This document shows, piece by piece, positions 1 to 11,500 of a stretch of 36,378 nucleotides of DNA. Under the pieces are notes generated by a model. The model was not told where the DNA came from, searched no databases, and worked only from the letters and a program-made list of their open reading frames with translations. Location: NCBI GenBank assembly GCA_001598975.1, contig BBXU01002686.1, forward strand, positions 1 to 36,378, given 5' to 3'. Every line of letters begins with the position of its first letter. Position 1 is the first letter of the stretch. The position numbers and the translations under genes are program-made. This DNA is from Parachlorella kessleri. Taxonomy: Eukaryota > Chlorophyta > Trebouxiophyceae > Chlorellales > Chlorellaceae.

Positions 1-440
1 GGAGGAGCCCATGGAGAAGGTGTGGGGAGTCATTGACGAGGTAAAGCGGCTGCACCATTTATCATGAGACCTGCTGCGGGAGGAGCCCATGGAGAAGGTG
101 TGGGGGGTCTTTGATGAGGTAAAGCGGCTGCACCATCTTTGATGAGACCTGCTGCGGGAGGAGCCCATGGACCAGCTGTGGGGGGTCATCGATGAGGTAA
201 AGCAGCTGCACCATTTGTCATGAGATCTGCTGCGGGGGGAGCTTATGAACAAGGTGTGGGGGGTCATAGATGAGGTGAAGCAGCTGCACTATTCGGTTGG
301 AGACCTGCTGCGGGAGGAGCCCATGGAGAAGGTGTGGGGGGTCATCGATGAGGTAAAGCCGCTGCACCATTTGTCATGAGATCTGCTGCGGGCCAGCTGT
401 GGGGAGTCATCGATGAGGTGAGGCAGCTGCACTCTTTATA
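1..440. repeat. 78-bp tandem minisatellite, five copies plus a partial sixth
   Basis: Units begin at 1, 79, 157, 235 and 313, an exact 78-bp period. A sixth copy is fused near 392 after losing about 13 bases. Because 78 is 26 codons, the plus frame is kept from unit to unit and would read an amphipathic peptide beginning EEPMEKVWGVIDEV, but an in-frame TGA ends four of the five full copies; the fourth copy has GGA at that codon. No start codon, splice context or flanking gene is visible, and the array runs off the left edge. It may be the decayed end of a coiled-coil repeat gene or a plain minisatellite. Confidence 0.9.
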
Positions 441-1112
441 GTATGGGTGGCGGAGTGCGACAGGGAGTGAGAGCTGGGCTGTACCACCGGGACTTGGGTG
501 CAAAATGAGCCTGAGTCCTGCCTGAGTGCTGATTTTATGAGTGCTTGCCGTGGACTCTGTGCCGGCTGTGAGCAAGTGTGAGGAGACATCCTTGAATGAG
601 GATAGAATTTTTCAATGATTTTTTTAAGGTGTAGACATTGATTATGGTGACATACGCATGCAGTGTGGTTGACTAGCTAGGGATGGAACACTGGGTCTAG
701 CAGAGCAGCATGCAGAGGTGTGAGCCCCATGTCAATGGCAGACCGTGCGATCACTTGTGAGCAGTCAGGGCAGTGCTGTTAAAAAGGTATGGGGTTCTTG
801 AAACTTAGCTGCTGGGGCGAGCGAAAAGACGAACGAAGCTGGGTTGCACAGTGAGGCAGGTGCTGCAGGTTTGCTGATGCAGATAGGAAATTTAAGGACA
901 GTGGTAACCTGTCTCCCAACACAACAGTAAAATTGCAAGGACCGTTGACCATCGGCGCTGCTACATCACACCTTGTTCCAGGGGCCACAGGGACAATGCA
1001 TGCCCTAAACAAAATTGCTGACTTCAGGGGAGCAGGGCAACCGCAAGGGAAACTCGTTCAGAAAGCAAAGGCATTGCTGTCAGGGGCCGCAGGAGGCGTT
1101 AAATGCCACTGC
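441..1112. other. Stretch without a recognisable gene
   Basis: Only short open frames without splice-consistent extension or recognisable protein similarity are present. I see no RNA gene and no clear mobile-element terminus. Confidence 0.5.
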
Positions 1113-1262
1113 AATATCTAGTTGTTAAAACTAGAGAGAACTACTGGATCAGCACTCAGGCAAGACTCCAGGCACATTCTGCATCCAGCCCTGTCAGCCC
1201 AGCTTAACTCTCACTTCCTGTTCGCACTACCTGCCACCCATGCTAATATCTAGTTGTTAAAA
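1113..1262. repeat. Dispersed repeat fragment bounded by an 18-bp direct repeat
   Basis: The 18-mer AATATCTAGTTGTTAAAA occurs at 1113-1130 and again, identical, at 1245-1262. Between them, 1138-1239 begins GAACTACTGGA and ends CGCACTACCTGCCACC. The same two ends, at almost the same spacing, occur at 10972-11074, and related text is at about 1750-1830 and 17766-17940. This looks like a fragment of a dispersed repeat family, possibly a short non-autonomous element. No transposase or clear terminal inverted repeat is visible. Confidence 0.5.
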
Positions 1263-1620
1263 GGGTTTGTGGAGGTCGAAGTTTACCGTGTCCTAGGTCT
1301 GACAGGTATATATACAGACCCAACTGTGGATCTTGCTACAAATAGCATATAACCGCTATGGTTCACGGCTCGTCTGCACAAGTCGACGACTCCAGGGGTT
1401 GCATGAAGCACTCTGTCAGAAGGTGGTGTCTCGAGACGCCATCCCTGCGACAAGGAAGGAGCTTCTCGCTCTTATGCAGCATCCACAACTGGGAACATTT
1501 TCATGTGTCGTGCAGGGGAGCCTTGGGGGTGGGTGGTCTCCCTCTGTACCTGCCTGCCTTACTGCAAGCACATCCCAGGGGTGTTGTGGCTATAGCTATA
1601 GCTATTAGTAATGGTCGGAG

Positions 1621-1625
1621 TTACA
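1621..1625 (-). terminator. Candidate TGTAA polyadenylation signal for the 1976-2384 exon
   Basis: TTACA on the plus strand reads TGTAA on the minus strand, about 350 nt past the stop codon at 1976. A pentamer is weak evidence by itself; distance and orientation fit algal 3' UTRs. Confidence 0.25.
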
Positions 1626-1975
1626 TTTTGAGGCGCACATGGCAGCAGTTGCACCCACGCGCCTGGTTGTGGCATGGCAAAAAATGCTAACATTTGACCA
1701 GCAGGGTTACTTGACCCACCGTGACCCACAAGAGTCCTGAGGTGGGCAGCAGCAAAGACACAAGCAACTCAGGCAAGCCCCAGAGCATGACTGCATCCAA
1801 CCCTGTCAGCACACGTCAGTCCCAGCAGTGCCTTGTTTGCCGAAGCAGCACAGAAATGCCTGCCACCTGGGCACCTGAGAAGGCCATACCCTACCCAACG
1901 TCCGAGCAAGTTGCAACCACCACGAGGTCTTACCTCAAAAAATTTGACAACCGGGGGCCATATGCATATGCGCCG

Positions 1976-2384
1976 TCAAGTGCCGCTGCAGTGTTCCCCG
2001 GGATTAAGGATGACTGACCAACGCGCTTGGCCCGCCTCGTGCAGCATCTGGTTGATTGCGCACTTGTATTGAGTTATAGATGTCCATAATTGCATATAGA
2101 AGCACCAGCCCCCAGGAATGAGTGAGGATGCGGGGACATGTCCAAACTCAACCAAGATGCTCTTGGCATTCTTGGTGCGCAGGCTGGCCCGGCACTGGGT
2201 AGAAATCCAGGTGATGTAGGTCCCACTCTTGGGCGCGGCAAGGCCGCAGAACTTGCCGTATCCATCAACCACGGCATGTAAGCCTTGGTGGTACTGAAGC
2301 TTGGGTGGAGTGGACGCAGTACGCGGAAAGCTGTTGCACTTGAGCCCCGGGTTGACAGAGACCTCAAATATGATGTCGGGGGAC
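1976..2384 (-). CDS. Terminal exon of an unrecognised Cys-containing protein (partial gene)
   Basis: The frame is open from a likely acceptor (CTTGCAG followed by G at 2384) to a TGA at 1976, about 136 codons. It aligns along its whole length with the exon at 34326-34740: both start after CTTGCAG in phase 2, then share, in order, FEV, a Cys four residues before Phe, KFCG, P-x-SG, IS-x-x-C, a Thr/Ala-Ser-Ile stretch, CF, Cys-x-x-N, AG, W and a Cys close to the stop. Conserved length, intron phase and residue order argue for a real coding family. I do not recognise the family; the paired cysteines suggest a secreted or extracellular fold, which is inference. Upstream exons were not found, and decayed copies lie just upstream at 2.6-4.2 kb, so this copy may itself be non-functional. 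Confidence 0.5.
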
Positions 2385-2599
2385 CTGCAAGCAGCAGACA
2401 GCAGGCTTACCAAGCGCAACACCAAGGTGGGTTGGATGTGGTACTTTCTGGTGAGGTGAAGCTGACGGCAAACACGAAGGGCACAGGAAATCCCCATAGT
2501 AATTACACAACTACGATCACCCCTCAGCAAACCCCTCCAAACTCGCGGAAAGCTTGTGGGCATTGCACCACAGACTCGCGTGATTGACTATTGCACATG

Positions 2600-4180
2600 G
2601 ACATGGTGGCCTTGCCCACATACTAACTTGTGATTGACGGCGCTCACTGACAGATTTGCACTCAGCTGACGGCCATGGACTTCCCCTGCAGTTAGAAGGG
2701 GTACAACTTAGTAAGTTTTTGGAGTTCAGCAACCCTGAACCGTGTGCCCACATGGGCCAAGCTTGCAACACTGTGGTGCATGTCATGAAGGTGACACTTG
2801 AGCCAGGCCTCTAACCTAACAACTCTCGAACGTCGGCTGCCCTCGAGAGCTGAAACCAGCTAAGTGCCTGGTACAGTAGGAGCGCATGCCACATGGCACT
2901 GCTGGGGGCTAAAGTGGCCCTCAGACAAGTTAGAGCTCACACCCAACACCTCTAGATCCTCAATCTGCCTTCTCCTCAAAAGAACATTGCGAGAACCCCA
3001 GCACAATCAGCCCAGTATAATCTGGTCATGCACACAGCCCTCGCATGTTGCGTCGCAGGTACTTGCGGTGCGCCACTTTCCAGGGTGCGGTGCCTCACCA
3101 TCAATATCCTTGGGTCCAGCTTGGACGTCAGGAAACCTCTCCCAAGATGTTGACCGCGCGGTGGCGGTACCTCCTGTATGCACGCACTTCAGAGCCTGGG
3201 AAGCAAGGGGTCAAGCAAGCAGCATATATCCCTAAGCTATTGTGGTAGTGCAGCCTATAGGTCGATGCGATGAGCCTGGAGATTTGTATGTAAGGCTAGG
3301 GGTCACCTCAGAGGACATTGGGTGTACCGAAGGAAACTTCAGCAAGCATATGCGGAGGTGCCAAGAGCATGGGGGTGAGGAACTGTAAGGCCAAGGTATA
3401 TGACCATAGCATCATGGCATACTCGCCAGCATACCACATACTCACAAGGTAGGGTCAAGAGCACCTGCGGACAGATTTGTGTGCAATTGACGCCTCTGGG
3501 CTGCACCTGCAACTTGGAACGTTGGGACACATGTACCTCTTGTGGGTGCTAGTAGGCTTGAGAAGTGGGCCAACTTGCAGCACTGTGTATGGTGAAAACC
3601 CTGAAGCAGCCCCCCAGCATCAGCTGTGCTCGAGTACTGAATTACCCTGAGCGCCTGGTGTTGCAGGGATTGACATTACGGCGGAGACCTTGCCCCTCGG
3701 AGGAGTGATAGCTCACAACCGCAAAATGTCATGGCTCTCTACATCTGACAACCCCAACCTCACGGACAGCAACAACAAACCTAATTCTTTGAGCACGCCG
3801 CAACCAGGTCTTATATGCCTGCATGCAGGCCTCGCATGCGCGGTTACACTACATGTTGCAACAAGTACTTGCATTGTAGAACCTTTCAGGCCTGAGCCGC
3901 CCACCTTCAGTCGCACTGAGGTCTGCTTGGACGTCATCGAACAATGTTGACCGCGCAATGACAGATGCTGCATCAGACGATGTCTGTTGCAGCACCTGGG
4001 CATAAGGTGTTGTGCGCACGCTGATCGTCCAAGCTTTCCTGATAGGTTGGATGATGATAATGGGGTGCAGCTTCACGTGCAGCCCGCCTCCCTTGTCTTA
4101 AAGCTCTGGACTGCCTTGTACTGGCACTGGTCGAGCGACACAAACATGGAAGCTACCTCCAGCATTAATGGCAAGTTCCA
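2600..4180 (-). pseudogene. Decayed tandem copies of the Cys-containing domain
   Basis: Two units about 815 bp apart match each other: plus-strand text near 2649, 2757 and 3050 recurs near 3469, 3567 and 3855. On the minus strand both encode related peptides, for example ARST..DVQA..EG..ASTC at about 3160-3030 and 3960-3845. Both also carry LQ-x-(Q/K)-...-QIC at about 2695-2645 and 3515-3465, which matches the FEV...C start of the exon at 1976-2384. Unit 1 has TGA where unit 2 has TGC. A further fragment near 4160-4080 resembles the domain's C-terminal part (QYK, EAG). Frames are broken between pieces, so I read these as relics rather than one gene. Confidence 0.4.
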
Positions 4181-4194
4181 AGTAGTCAAAACGC

Positions 4195-4880
4195 AACACG
4201 CAAGGGAAGGGGGATAGGTAGACACCTAAGCCGGGGCACAACCATGGTCCCAGACCACCTAGCCGCAACCGCCAGTCTGGAGCCCAGCGCACTGCGCTAG
4301 GCAAATGAGGGCCAAGAGCAGGACTAGGCGCATGCACTACCCCACTGCCAGCTTCATAGGCCAGGTAACGGCCCGCTTCTCTCCTTCCCTGCTGCGTCAG
4401 CCTTCTCACGGCATGAACGGCCCCCTACCCGTCATGCACTCGGGGTTTGGTCCTGAGGGTATGGGAGATCGCCCCGTTCTGTCCCCACGCCTCTGACGCC
4501 CATGGCACTTGTGTCCATTTTGTTCTACCAAACAGGCTTAAAAAGGCCTCGGGAAAATTGCCCCCGGCCAAAATAATAGCCCAGGCACAAACTAATAGCC
4601 TAGTGGTAAGTTCCTATGTACCGGTATAGGGCAGACTAAACGTGCTTTAGTCTAGATTACCTAACTAGTGTGACATCTACTGCCAGCCTCTATGGCAAAT
4701 CTAAACACTTGAAATGTAAGGAGAGGGGGTAAGGCAAGGCCCAAACCGGGGTACTTGTGTACATATATGTATACATAGCCTACCACCTAGCCGTAAACGC
4801 CATCTGGCCACCCAGAGTTGAGCCTAGTTCACTGCCAACTCACCACAAAACAGGATCAGGAGCAGGACTAGGCGCATGCT
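4195..4880. repeat. Diverged direct repeat, two arms about 545 bp apart
   Basis: The segment ending near 4336 and the one ending near 4880 share the order of short blocks: an AAGGGG-rich run, CCGGGG, CACCTAGCCG, and finally GAGCAGGACTAGGCGCATGC (near 4317 and 4859). The arms have diverged by many substitutions and indels. No coding potential is evident, so this is probably an old segmental duplication or element fragment. Confidence 0.5.
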
Positions 4881-5232
4881 TGGTTTTCCTCTGGCACCGG
4901 GTCAACGCCTGTGTGTGCAGGGCAGTTCGCTCATGAATGCGATGGTGAGGGTTGATTCCAGGGTTTACCCCAAGAAATCAGCCGAAACGGTTGCATCGTT
5001 TTGCCAGACAGTTCTCACCGAGGCTAGCAGCTGCTTGCAGCCCACCACTGGCAAGGGCTCGCGGACCTCCGTCGTCCACGGATTTGGAGTCGGCTTCACC
5101 TACAGAATGTGGTTTACTGAACACACGGGTATCATTTGAGTTTAATCGAAAGGTCTGGTGTGTACTCAGTCATCGTCAGCTGACGACGTATATAGCTGAC
5201 GTGTATGTACGTTCACGTCCAGTCGGCATAGC
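4881..5232. other. Stretch without a recognisable gene
   Basis: Short open frames only. None has family similarity or a splice partner that I can see. Confidence 0.4.
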
Positions 5233-5237
5233 TTACA
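5233..5237 (-). terminator. TGTAA polyadenylation signal of gene copy A
   Basis: TTACA on plus reads TGTAA on minus, 322 nt past the stop at 5559. It is the first such pentamer downstream of the stop, giving a plausible algal 3' UTR. Confidence 0.5.
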
Positions 5238-5558
5238 CAGCATAGGCGCATGGTAGATCTTCACCTGCGGCCCTTCGTCCAACAAGGACAAAAGGTCAAA
5301 GCAATTGAAATCTTTCCTGTCCAGACGATTGCAAGGGCAGAGTTGGGAAGCTTATCCTGGTACCTCACCAGATGTCCTGCAAACGACAACAGCCGTGCCT
5401 GCAGCCCTCCCTTGAGCCTCCCCAAGAAGCATCAGGTATATAAGTCATTTTTCACCATCAAAGTTCACCCCTGACTGTCAACCAAAGCATCCAACCTCCA
5501 CAACCTCAGAGCACATAATGTACCCTGCAGATCAGCTGACCGCCCGAGCTTGATATGC

Positions 5559-8500
5559 TTACTGCCCCAATGAATCAAGCAGCTGTTTCAGCGCAAAGTT
5601 GCTCCGCATGCGGGCCTGGGTGCCCTGCAACACGCTTCGCTCATAGGAAAGGCCGTCCTCACAGATAACAGGGTCGACAAGCAGGTGCTGGGTCAGGGGG
5701 CAGGTTGGCACCCCGCGCAGCCGGTCTGAGAGGCCCCATGCTTCGCCTGTCAAGGCCCCTGCTGCTCCTGCTGAGCTGCAGACACCAGGATCATCGGCAG
5801 CCATGCCACAGGTTTTGCTGATACCAATGCCGCCATCGTGGCTTCCGCTGTTGTGCCACTGACCAGGACGGTCACTGCCGGCAGCTCCAGCGAGCGACCC
5901 TTTACTTCCAGTGGCTAGTAATGCTGGCGGTGGTGGTGGTGGTGCTGTTATTGCTGGTGGGGCGGCTGAGCTAAGCCCTGCAAGCGGCTGCACGCCTGGA
6001 ACAGGCAGGGCGCCTTCGCTGTCAGGGGCGGGTTGCGCACCCAAGGATGAAGGTGGCTGGGTAGTGGACCGGCGGGGCGAGAAGGTCACCCCAGGAAGCA
6101 GGTATGACAGCAGTTCCTGCAACAAGGAAAGGGAAGAGGTGTGGTCAGCATATGGTTAAGGCCCCTTGGCAAACATGCACCGGACTCTCCCCGACTCCCC
6201 AGCTGGTTGCTGCGGGACAACTCACCCATCAGCTGCAATCTGGCAGCAACACAGACCATCCTAAACGTGCAGCATACAGTCCCTGGGAACCACTGGGATG
6301 TTGCTGTGAGTCCACATAAAGGGCAAGCCAGATTATGCCAATGGCAAATGCAATTAGTAAGGATGGCCGATCGTGCGAACAGAGTGGAAGGTAAGCAGTA
6401 GGGACAGGGGGCAAAGCAGGAACAGGCAAAAAATTGACAAATGGAAGTGCAGAAACTGCCCTGCTTGCCTGTAACCAATCCATTCCACTGTTGTCGCTGT
6501 AACCCTGAACCAACCTGGAAGCTGGCATCTTGGCCCTCCGACCGAGCTCTGGATGGGCTAGCTGGTGCCTGTGAAGAGGACCCACTGCTGACACCTTGTT
6601 TTTGCTGCTCCTGCTGCTGCCTAACGTCAAGGCTCTGTGGCTGTACCGAATGGCTCTGTAGAGGCTGGTCTTCCTTATGGCGGTGCCCTGGCTGCTGCAC
6701 ACATTCTGGTCCATCCGTAGGCAAGGACGGCTGGTGGCTGGTGCCGTTTTGGTACGGCCTTGCTGGTGGCACTTCCCCCACGGGAGATCCACTGTCAGTG
6801 ACTGATGCCAGCAGTGGAACCACGGGTGATGCTGTACATTCGTACCTTGGATCTGCCTGGGACCCAACAACCGAGTGCAGGTCTTGCTCACCAGGGCACC
6901 ACCCCGAGCCCACGGTCCGGCCAGCGCCGGCAACAGCTGCTCTAGCTGGTGCTGGGGCTTCCCGTCCGGCGGCTGCACCGCCTTCATAAGTAGGATGCCC
7001 CGTTGGATGTCCGTTCCCAAGGCCAAACTGCTGCCGTTCTTGCTGCTGCTTGGCGGGCTGAGGGGCAGAGGCTGCTGGGCGCCCTGCAGCTCTTGGCCCC
7101 TCCTTCTTTAGTCGCAGACCCCTAAGAGCCGCCGTCGCCGCCCTGGCAGCCGTGGCTCCATCTGCACCAGCTCCTCCCCCTCCGCCTGCCGCTGCTCCTG
7201 CTGTTGGTTCACTTCCAAGCCCCGACGCCCCTGCCGCCGACTCGCCCGCCAAGCTGCCCCTACTTGCTGCGGACCCTGCTGCTGCCGAGGCGCCTGGCTC
7301 CCCAGGCTGCCTCTGGTCCCTTGCACCACCCCTGTCCCCCGGGGCTTCCCTTTCTGCTGGGCCCAGCGGATGCTGTGCAGCGGCGCCTGCCGCGGCTCTA
7401 CCGTGCTCCTGCGCCCCCCCCGGCACAGCGTCGGAGAGGTGCACGGCCAGGGCAAGCCCGCTGGGGGCCTGCCCGTTGGCGCCAGGAGCAGCTCTGCCCC
7501 ACTGCGGGGCAGCCAGGGCCAGGGGCTCAGCGGAGGAAGAGCGCTGCCCCTGGTTTGGGGCGGCAGTACCACCGGTACTGCTGGGGCTGTGTGGCTCTTC
7601 GCCAACCAGCCAACCAGCCTCCGGGGGCTCTTTCCAAGCGGCGTCACCATCCCGCCGCAGCTGGCCCCTGTCATCACCTGCTGCTGCTTCCGCTCCGTCC
7701 TCCTCCGCTGCTGCATTAGCACCGCCCGCTGCACCGTCGCCCGGCTGGTGTCCCTGCTGCTTGGCGGCGGCCGCCTTCTTGGCCTTGCGCTTCTGCTTCT
7801 TGGACTGCTCCCTCACTTTCTTTTGGCGCTGGCGCTGCTGCTCACCCTCCTCCTCGGCAATCAGCTCGGCCGCTATGCGTGCTGCCTCGTCCTGCATGCG
7901 GTTCGCACAGTCCTGACATCAATACTCAAATATATACTCAAATCAAGCTATGCGTGCTGCTTCCTCCTGCAGGAGAAGTCGCAGGTTGTTCACCCCTGTT
8001 ATCAACTCCCATGTTGCGGCTATGCGTGCCGCTTCACCCTGCAGGACAAGCCGCGAGGTGTTGGCTTTACCTATCAACACCCACACCAATTACCACCTGG
8101 AGATTACAAGGCTCTTGCCTGGCACCCATCCCTGCGCATGCAGCTGGTCAAATATCTGGTAGTCTCCAGGTGCGCTGTGTAAGTCACGCCTAACCCTGCA
8201 CCACAAAGCCTTCCTAGGTTGGCTGAGAAAAAGAACCCGCTCACATCAAGCACGCCCGCTTCATCCTCTGCAACTACCCTGTGCTCGGAAACTCCTTGCT
8301 CAGAGAAGTATAGCATCAAAGGCTCGAACCTGCAGTAGTACTTGCAAAGAAACATAGGCATCATATAAAATATCAATGTGACGGAACAACCCACCCACTT
8401 TTACCGCAGCCAGCCCTTCCCCCTCCCTCCCTCCGTCTCACCCACCTCCATCTGCTGCAAACCCTGCTGGCGCCGGCGCCTGATGCGCTGCGCGTGCTGT

Positions 8501-11500
8501 GCCGCGCTGGCAACCGCCTCTATCAGCGGCTCCATGCCCTTTGCCCACATGCCGCTGCGGCCTATGTGGTGCGAGGGCAAGGCGTCCCTAAGGGGTCGCA
8601 GAATGCCCGCCTCTACCGCCAGGCATAACTCCTCACCCAGTCGGCCTGTCTGCAGCAGCCGAAGGGCATCACATGCTTGTACTTTTGTCGCAGCTCTTGT
8701 AACAGCCTTGTGGTCATGCTGGCCATCAAGCCATCAGCTGGCCATCATGCCCTGCCAGACAAGGAAGGAGTGCATATGGTGGCAAGGCGGGGGGAGGCCT
8801 GTTTGGAAGGGTGCATGTGACAGCACAACTCTGGAGGGAACACGGTCATGGCAGCAACAGCTAAACGTGTTTACCTCTGCCACTTGGACGCTGCACGGCT
8901 GTGCACGGCTACTGCACCTGATAAGCGAGCAGCTTCAGGAGCTTCGTGGCCATCATCAGAAAGCCAGTCATCCGGCAATATGTCGTTACATCAGACGAGG
9001 AGAAGTCCTGCACGTGTGGAGGAAGTAGGCAGGTGGGATATCATGCAAGTCTTAATGCGCTCTCCCCTCAACCGGCTTCCAGCTCTCTTTTGAAGATTCC
9101 CATTGTGCCCCAGCTCGCATCATGCACGCCCAGGTGGACTGAGGGGCCACTGCCCAACATGCTGGCGGCATCACTGTGCTGCTCTGTAAGCGCACACAGC
9201 AGGCATATGCTGCAAGCACATACACGACGCCCAAGGGCAGCCGCAGGCCACACTTGCCATTCCCTCTGGGCTGTGCAAGCATGCACTTCGTCTTTCAGCT
9301 TCCTTTGGTGAAGAGGTGGGGAAGGGAACACCAAGTGAGGCATCGCCCCACTGGGCCCACCCTACCCCAGGCAGCAGCACCCATGAGAAAGGGTGGGGAA
9401 CACAGCAGGGTCAGCACGAGGGCACCAGCCTAGCAGGAGCGAATGCAGCGCGACAGCCTTGCCAACCTTTGGAAAACTACCCGTAGTATGCTGGGCTTGT
9501 CGCCCCAAGGAGCACAGCGCCCAGCCCACCTTCAGCGTGATGCCGTCCAGCAGCACGCTGCGCTGGGCTGCGGCCAGCATGAAATCCCGCAGCAGGCCCA
9601 GCGTGGGCCGCTCCCTCAGGAATTCCCAGTGCAGGGGCAGCGCCGCCCAGCCGGGGTCAACCTCGGTCTCTGCCAGCGCCGTTAGGATGGCCAGCACCAG
9701 GAGACTCCCCGGCATGGCTGCGCAGCGTGCCGTGCTCAGTGACTGCGGCCCGCCGGCGCTCGCCAGCAGCTCGACCGCAGCTCTCAGCACGTTCCTGCCC
9801 ACTCTCAGGAGGCCGTCTAGGTAATGGCGGGAGTTTGCCAGCTGTCGGAGGGCGTCCGGGGGGCCCAGCATGGCCAGCAGGGCAGCCAAGGTGAGGGTGG
9901 ACTCGCTGAGAGAGTAACGGTTGGGGGCCTGTAGGACAGCCGTGGCATATCAGGCCGGTCCAGATGATGTAGAGAGGCACCCACCACGGCGGGGCCTGCT
10001 GTCGAGCCCAGGAAGTGACCCTCAGGGCTTGTCGGTGCGGCCAAGTGGTACAGCAGCTCGCCCACACGCAGGACCTGCTGGCGACAAGGAACAAGCTACC
10101 GGCTGTTGGGCCACAAGCAGGCAGGCCACCTTACCGAGCCGTCGTAATCGAGGTCCTCCCCTACCCTGGGAGGGGCGGGCTCCCACAGCAGCAGGCGCAC
10201 CATGTCGGCCGCGCCCGCTGCCTCGGAGGCTTTGGCAGCCACTTGCTGGTTCCATTCGAGGTCCTCAGGGGCCCCCGCAGGGTCCAGGCCTGTGTGTGGC
10301 GTGCACGGCGTGCTGAGGTGGGCTAAGGGTTTCGAATGTCGAGGGACTACTGCTACAGAGGCGCTGCAGCGCTGCAGGACCAACCCTGGTAGCCACCGGT
10401 GGCACTCAGCAGCCCATGTGGGCAAGCTCAGTGCGGGTACGCTTCGCAGTACGCTGGGTGAATAGCCACTGCAAACCATGGGGGGTGCACACGCCCAGTA
10501 GTGCGCACCTCGCCTCCCCAGCCGTGCCCCGCCCACTACTTGAAGGCTGTTGTGATCCTCCGAGGGCAAGGGTTCTTGGTACCTAACGGCTATGTAACCA
10601 CCCTGGGCCACCTCACCTCCTGAGCGGACAAGAGTTGTCACCACACTGAGCACGCTGCGCATCCCCGCTGACATGCGCACGCCCCTAGCCATCTCTTCAT
10701 TGCGCGCCTTCAGGGCGGCCTGCAGACAGGGGACAGAGGATAGCTGGATCACGCCCTGCCAGGTAAACAAGTGAAAGCACGATCCTGGTCAACTTTCAAA
10801 TGACGGTACACACATGGTAGAGCGAGGTGTCCCGCCGCGGGGGCAGCCTGTAGTCAGGGCAAGGCATGCGGATCCTTGACAAGTCATTCGGCAGACAACA
10901 CTAGTTTCCAGCTTATAAAGCGCAAGCACACACAGGCAAGCGGCCGGTGGCTGTAGCTGGTTTACGAAGGTGAACTACTGGACCAGAACGAGGGCAAGCC
11001 CCGCAGCGTAACTGGACCCAGCCCCTTCTGTACAGTTCCATTCGGACAACTTTACATCCGCACTACCTGCCACCATTGGCAACAACTGCACCCAGCGGTG
11101 TACGCGCAGTACACTCCTACCCCACACTCTATTCGCACTGGCCTGCTGCAGTCTCTAAAAGCAGTTGTCCCCAGGATGAACCTGGATCTGTTCCCTTGTG
11201 GCACCCAGGGATGGAAGCTAGGTGGGTGGAAGCTGCACGGCATGGCCTCACTCACCTCCTCCTTGGCGCTGACATCAAGCACCACCAGGCGCAGCAGCCG
11301 CTGCACCCCGCCACCCAGCAGCAGTCGGGCCTGGTTGCTGTCGTTGCTCAAGACAGCGGCCTCCAAGCACGACAGCAGTTGCTTCATCAGGCTCAGCCTG
11401 CATGAAAAGAGGGAGGGGGTGCGGGTGGGGCGGCATGAACACTGGCAATGTATGCGTACCGCACAGGTCGTCTTCCACTCTGGCTGGACAACCAGCCACC

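Noticed and set aside
1565..1612. GCTATA-type short repeat as a regulatory site
   Set aside because: It is a short microsatellite with no gene start nearby.
6086..7897. A single 603-residue minus-strand open frame
   Set aside because: It reads through the intron between exons 17 and 18 of copy A. The donor CAG|GTTGGT at 6515 is shared with copy B, where the frame stops soon after the same donor.
7152..7916. A 254-residue plus-strand open frame
   Set aside because: Antisense shadow of exon 17 of copy A, as at 18607-19971.
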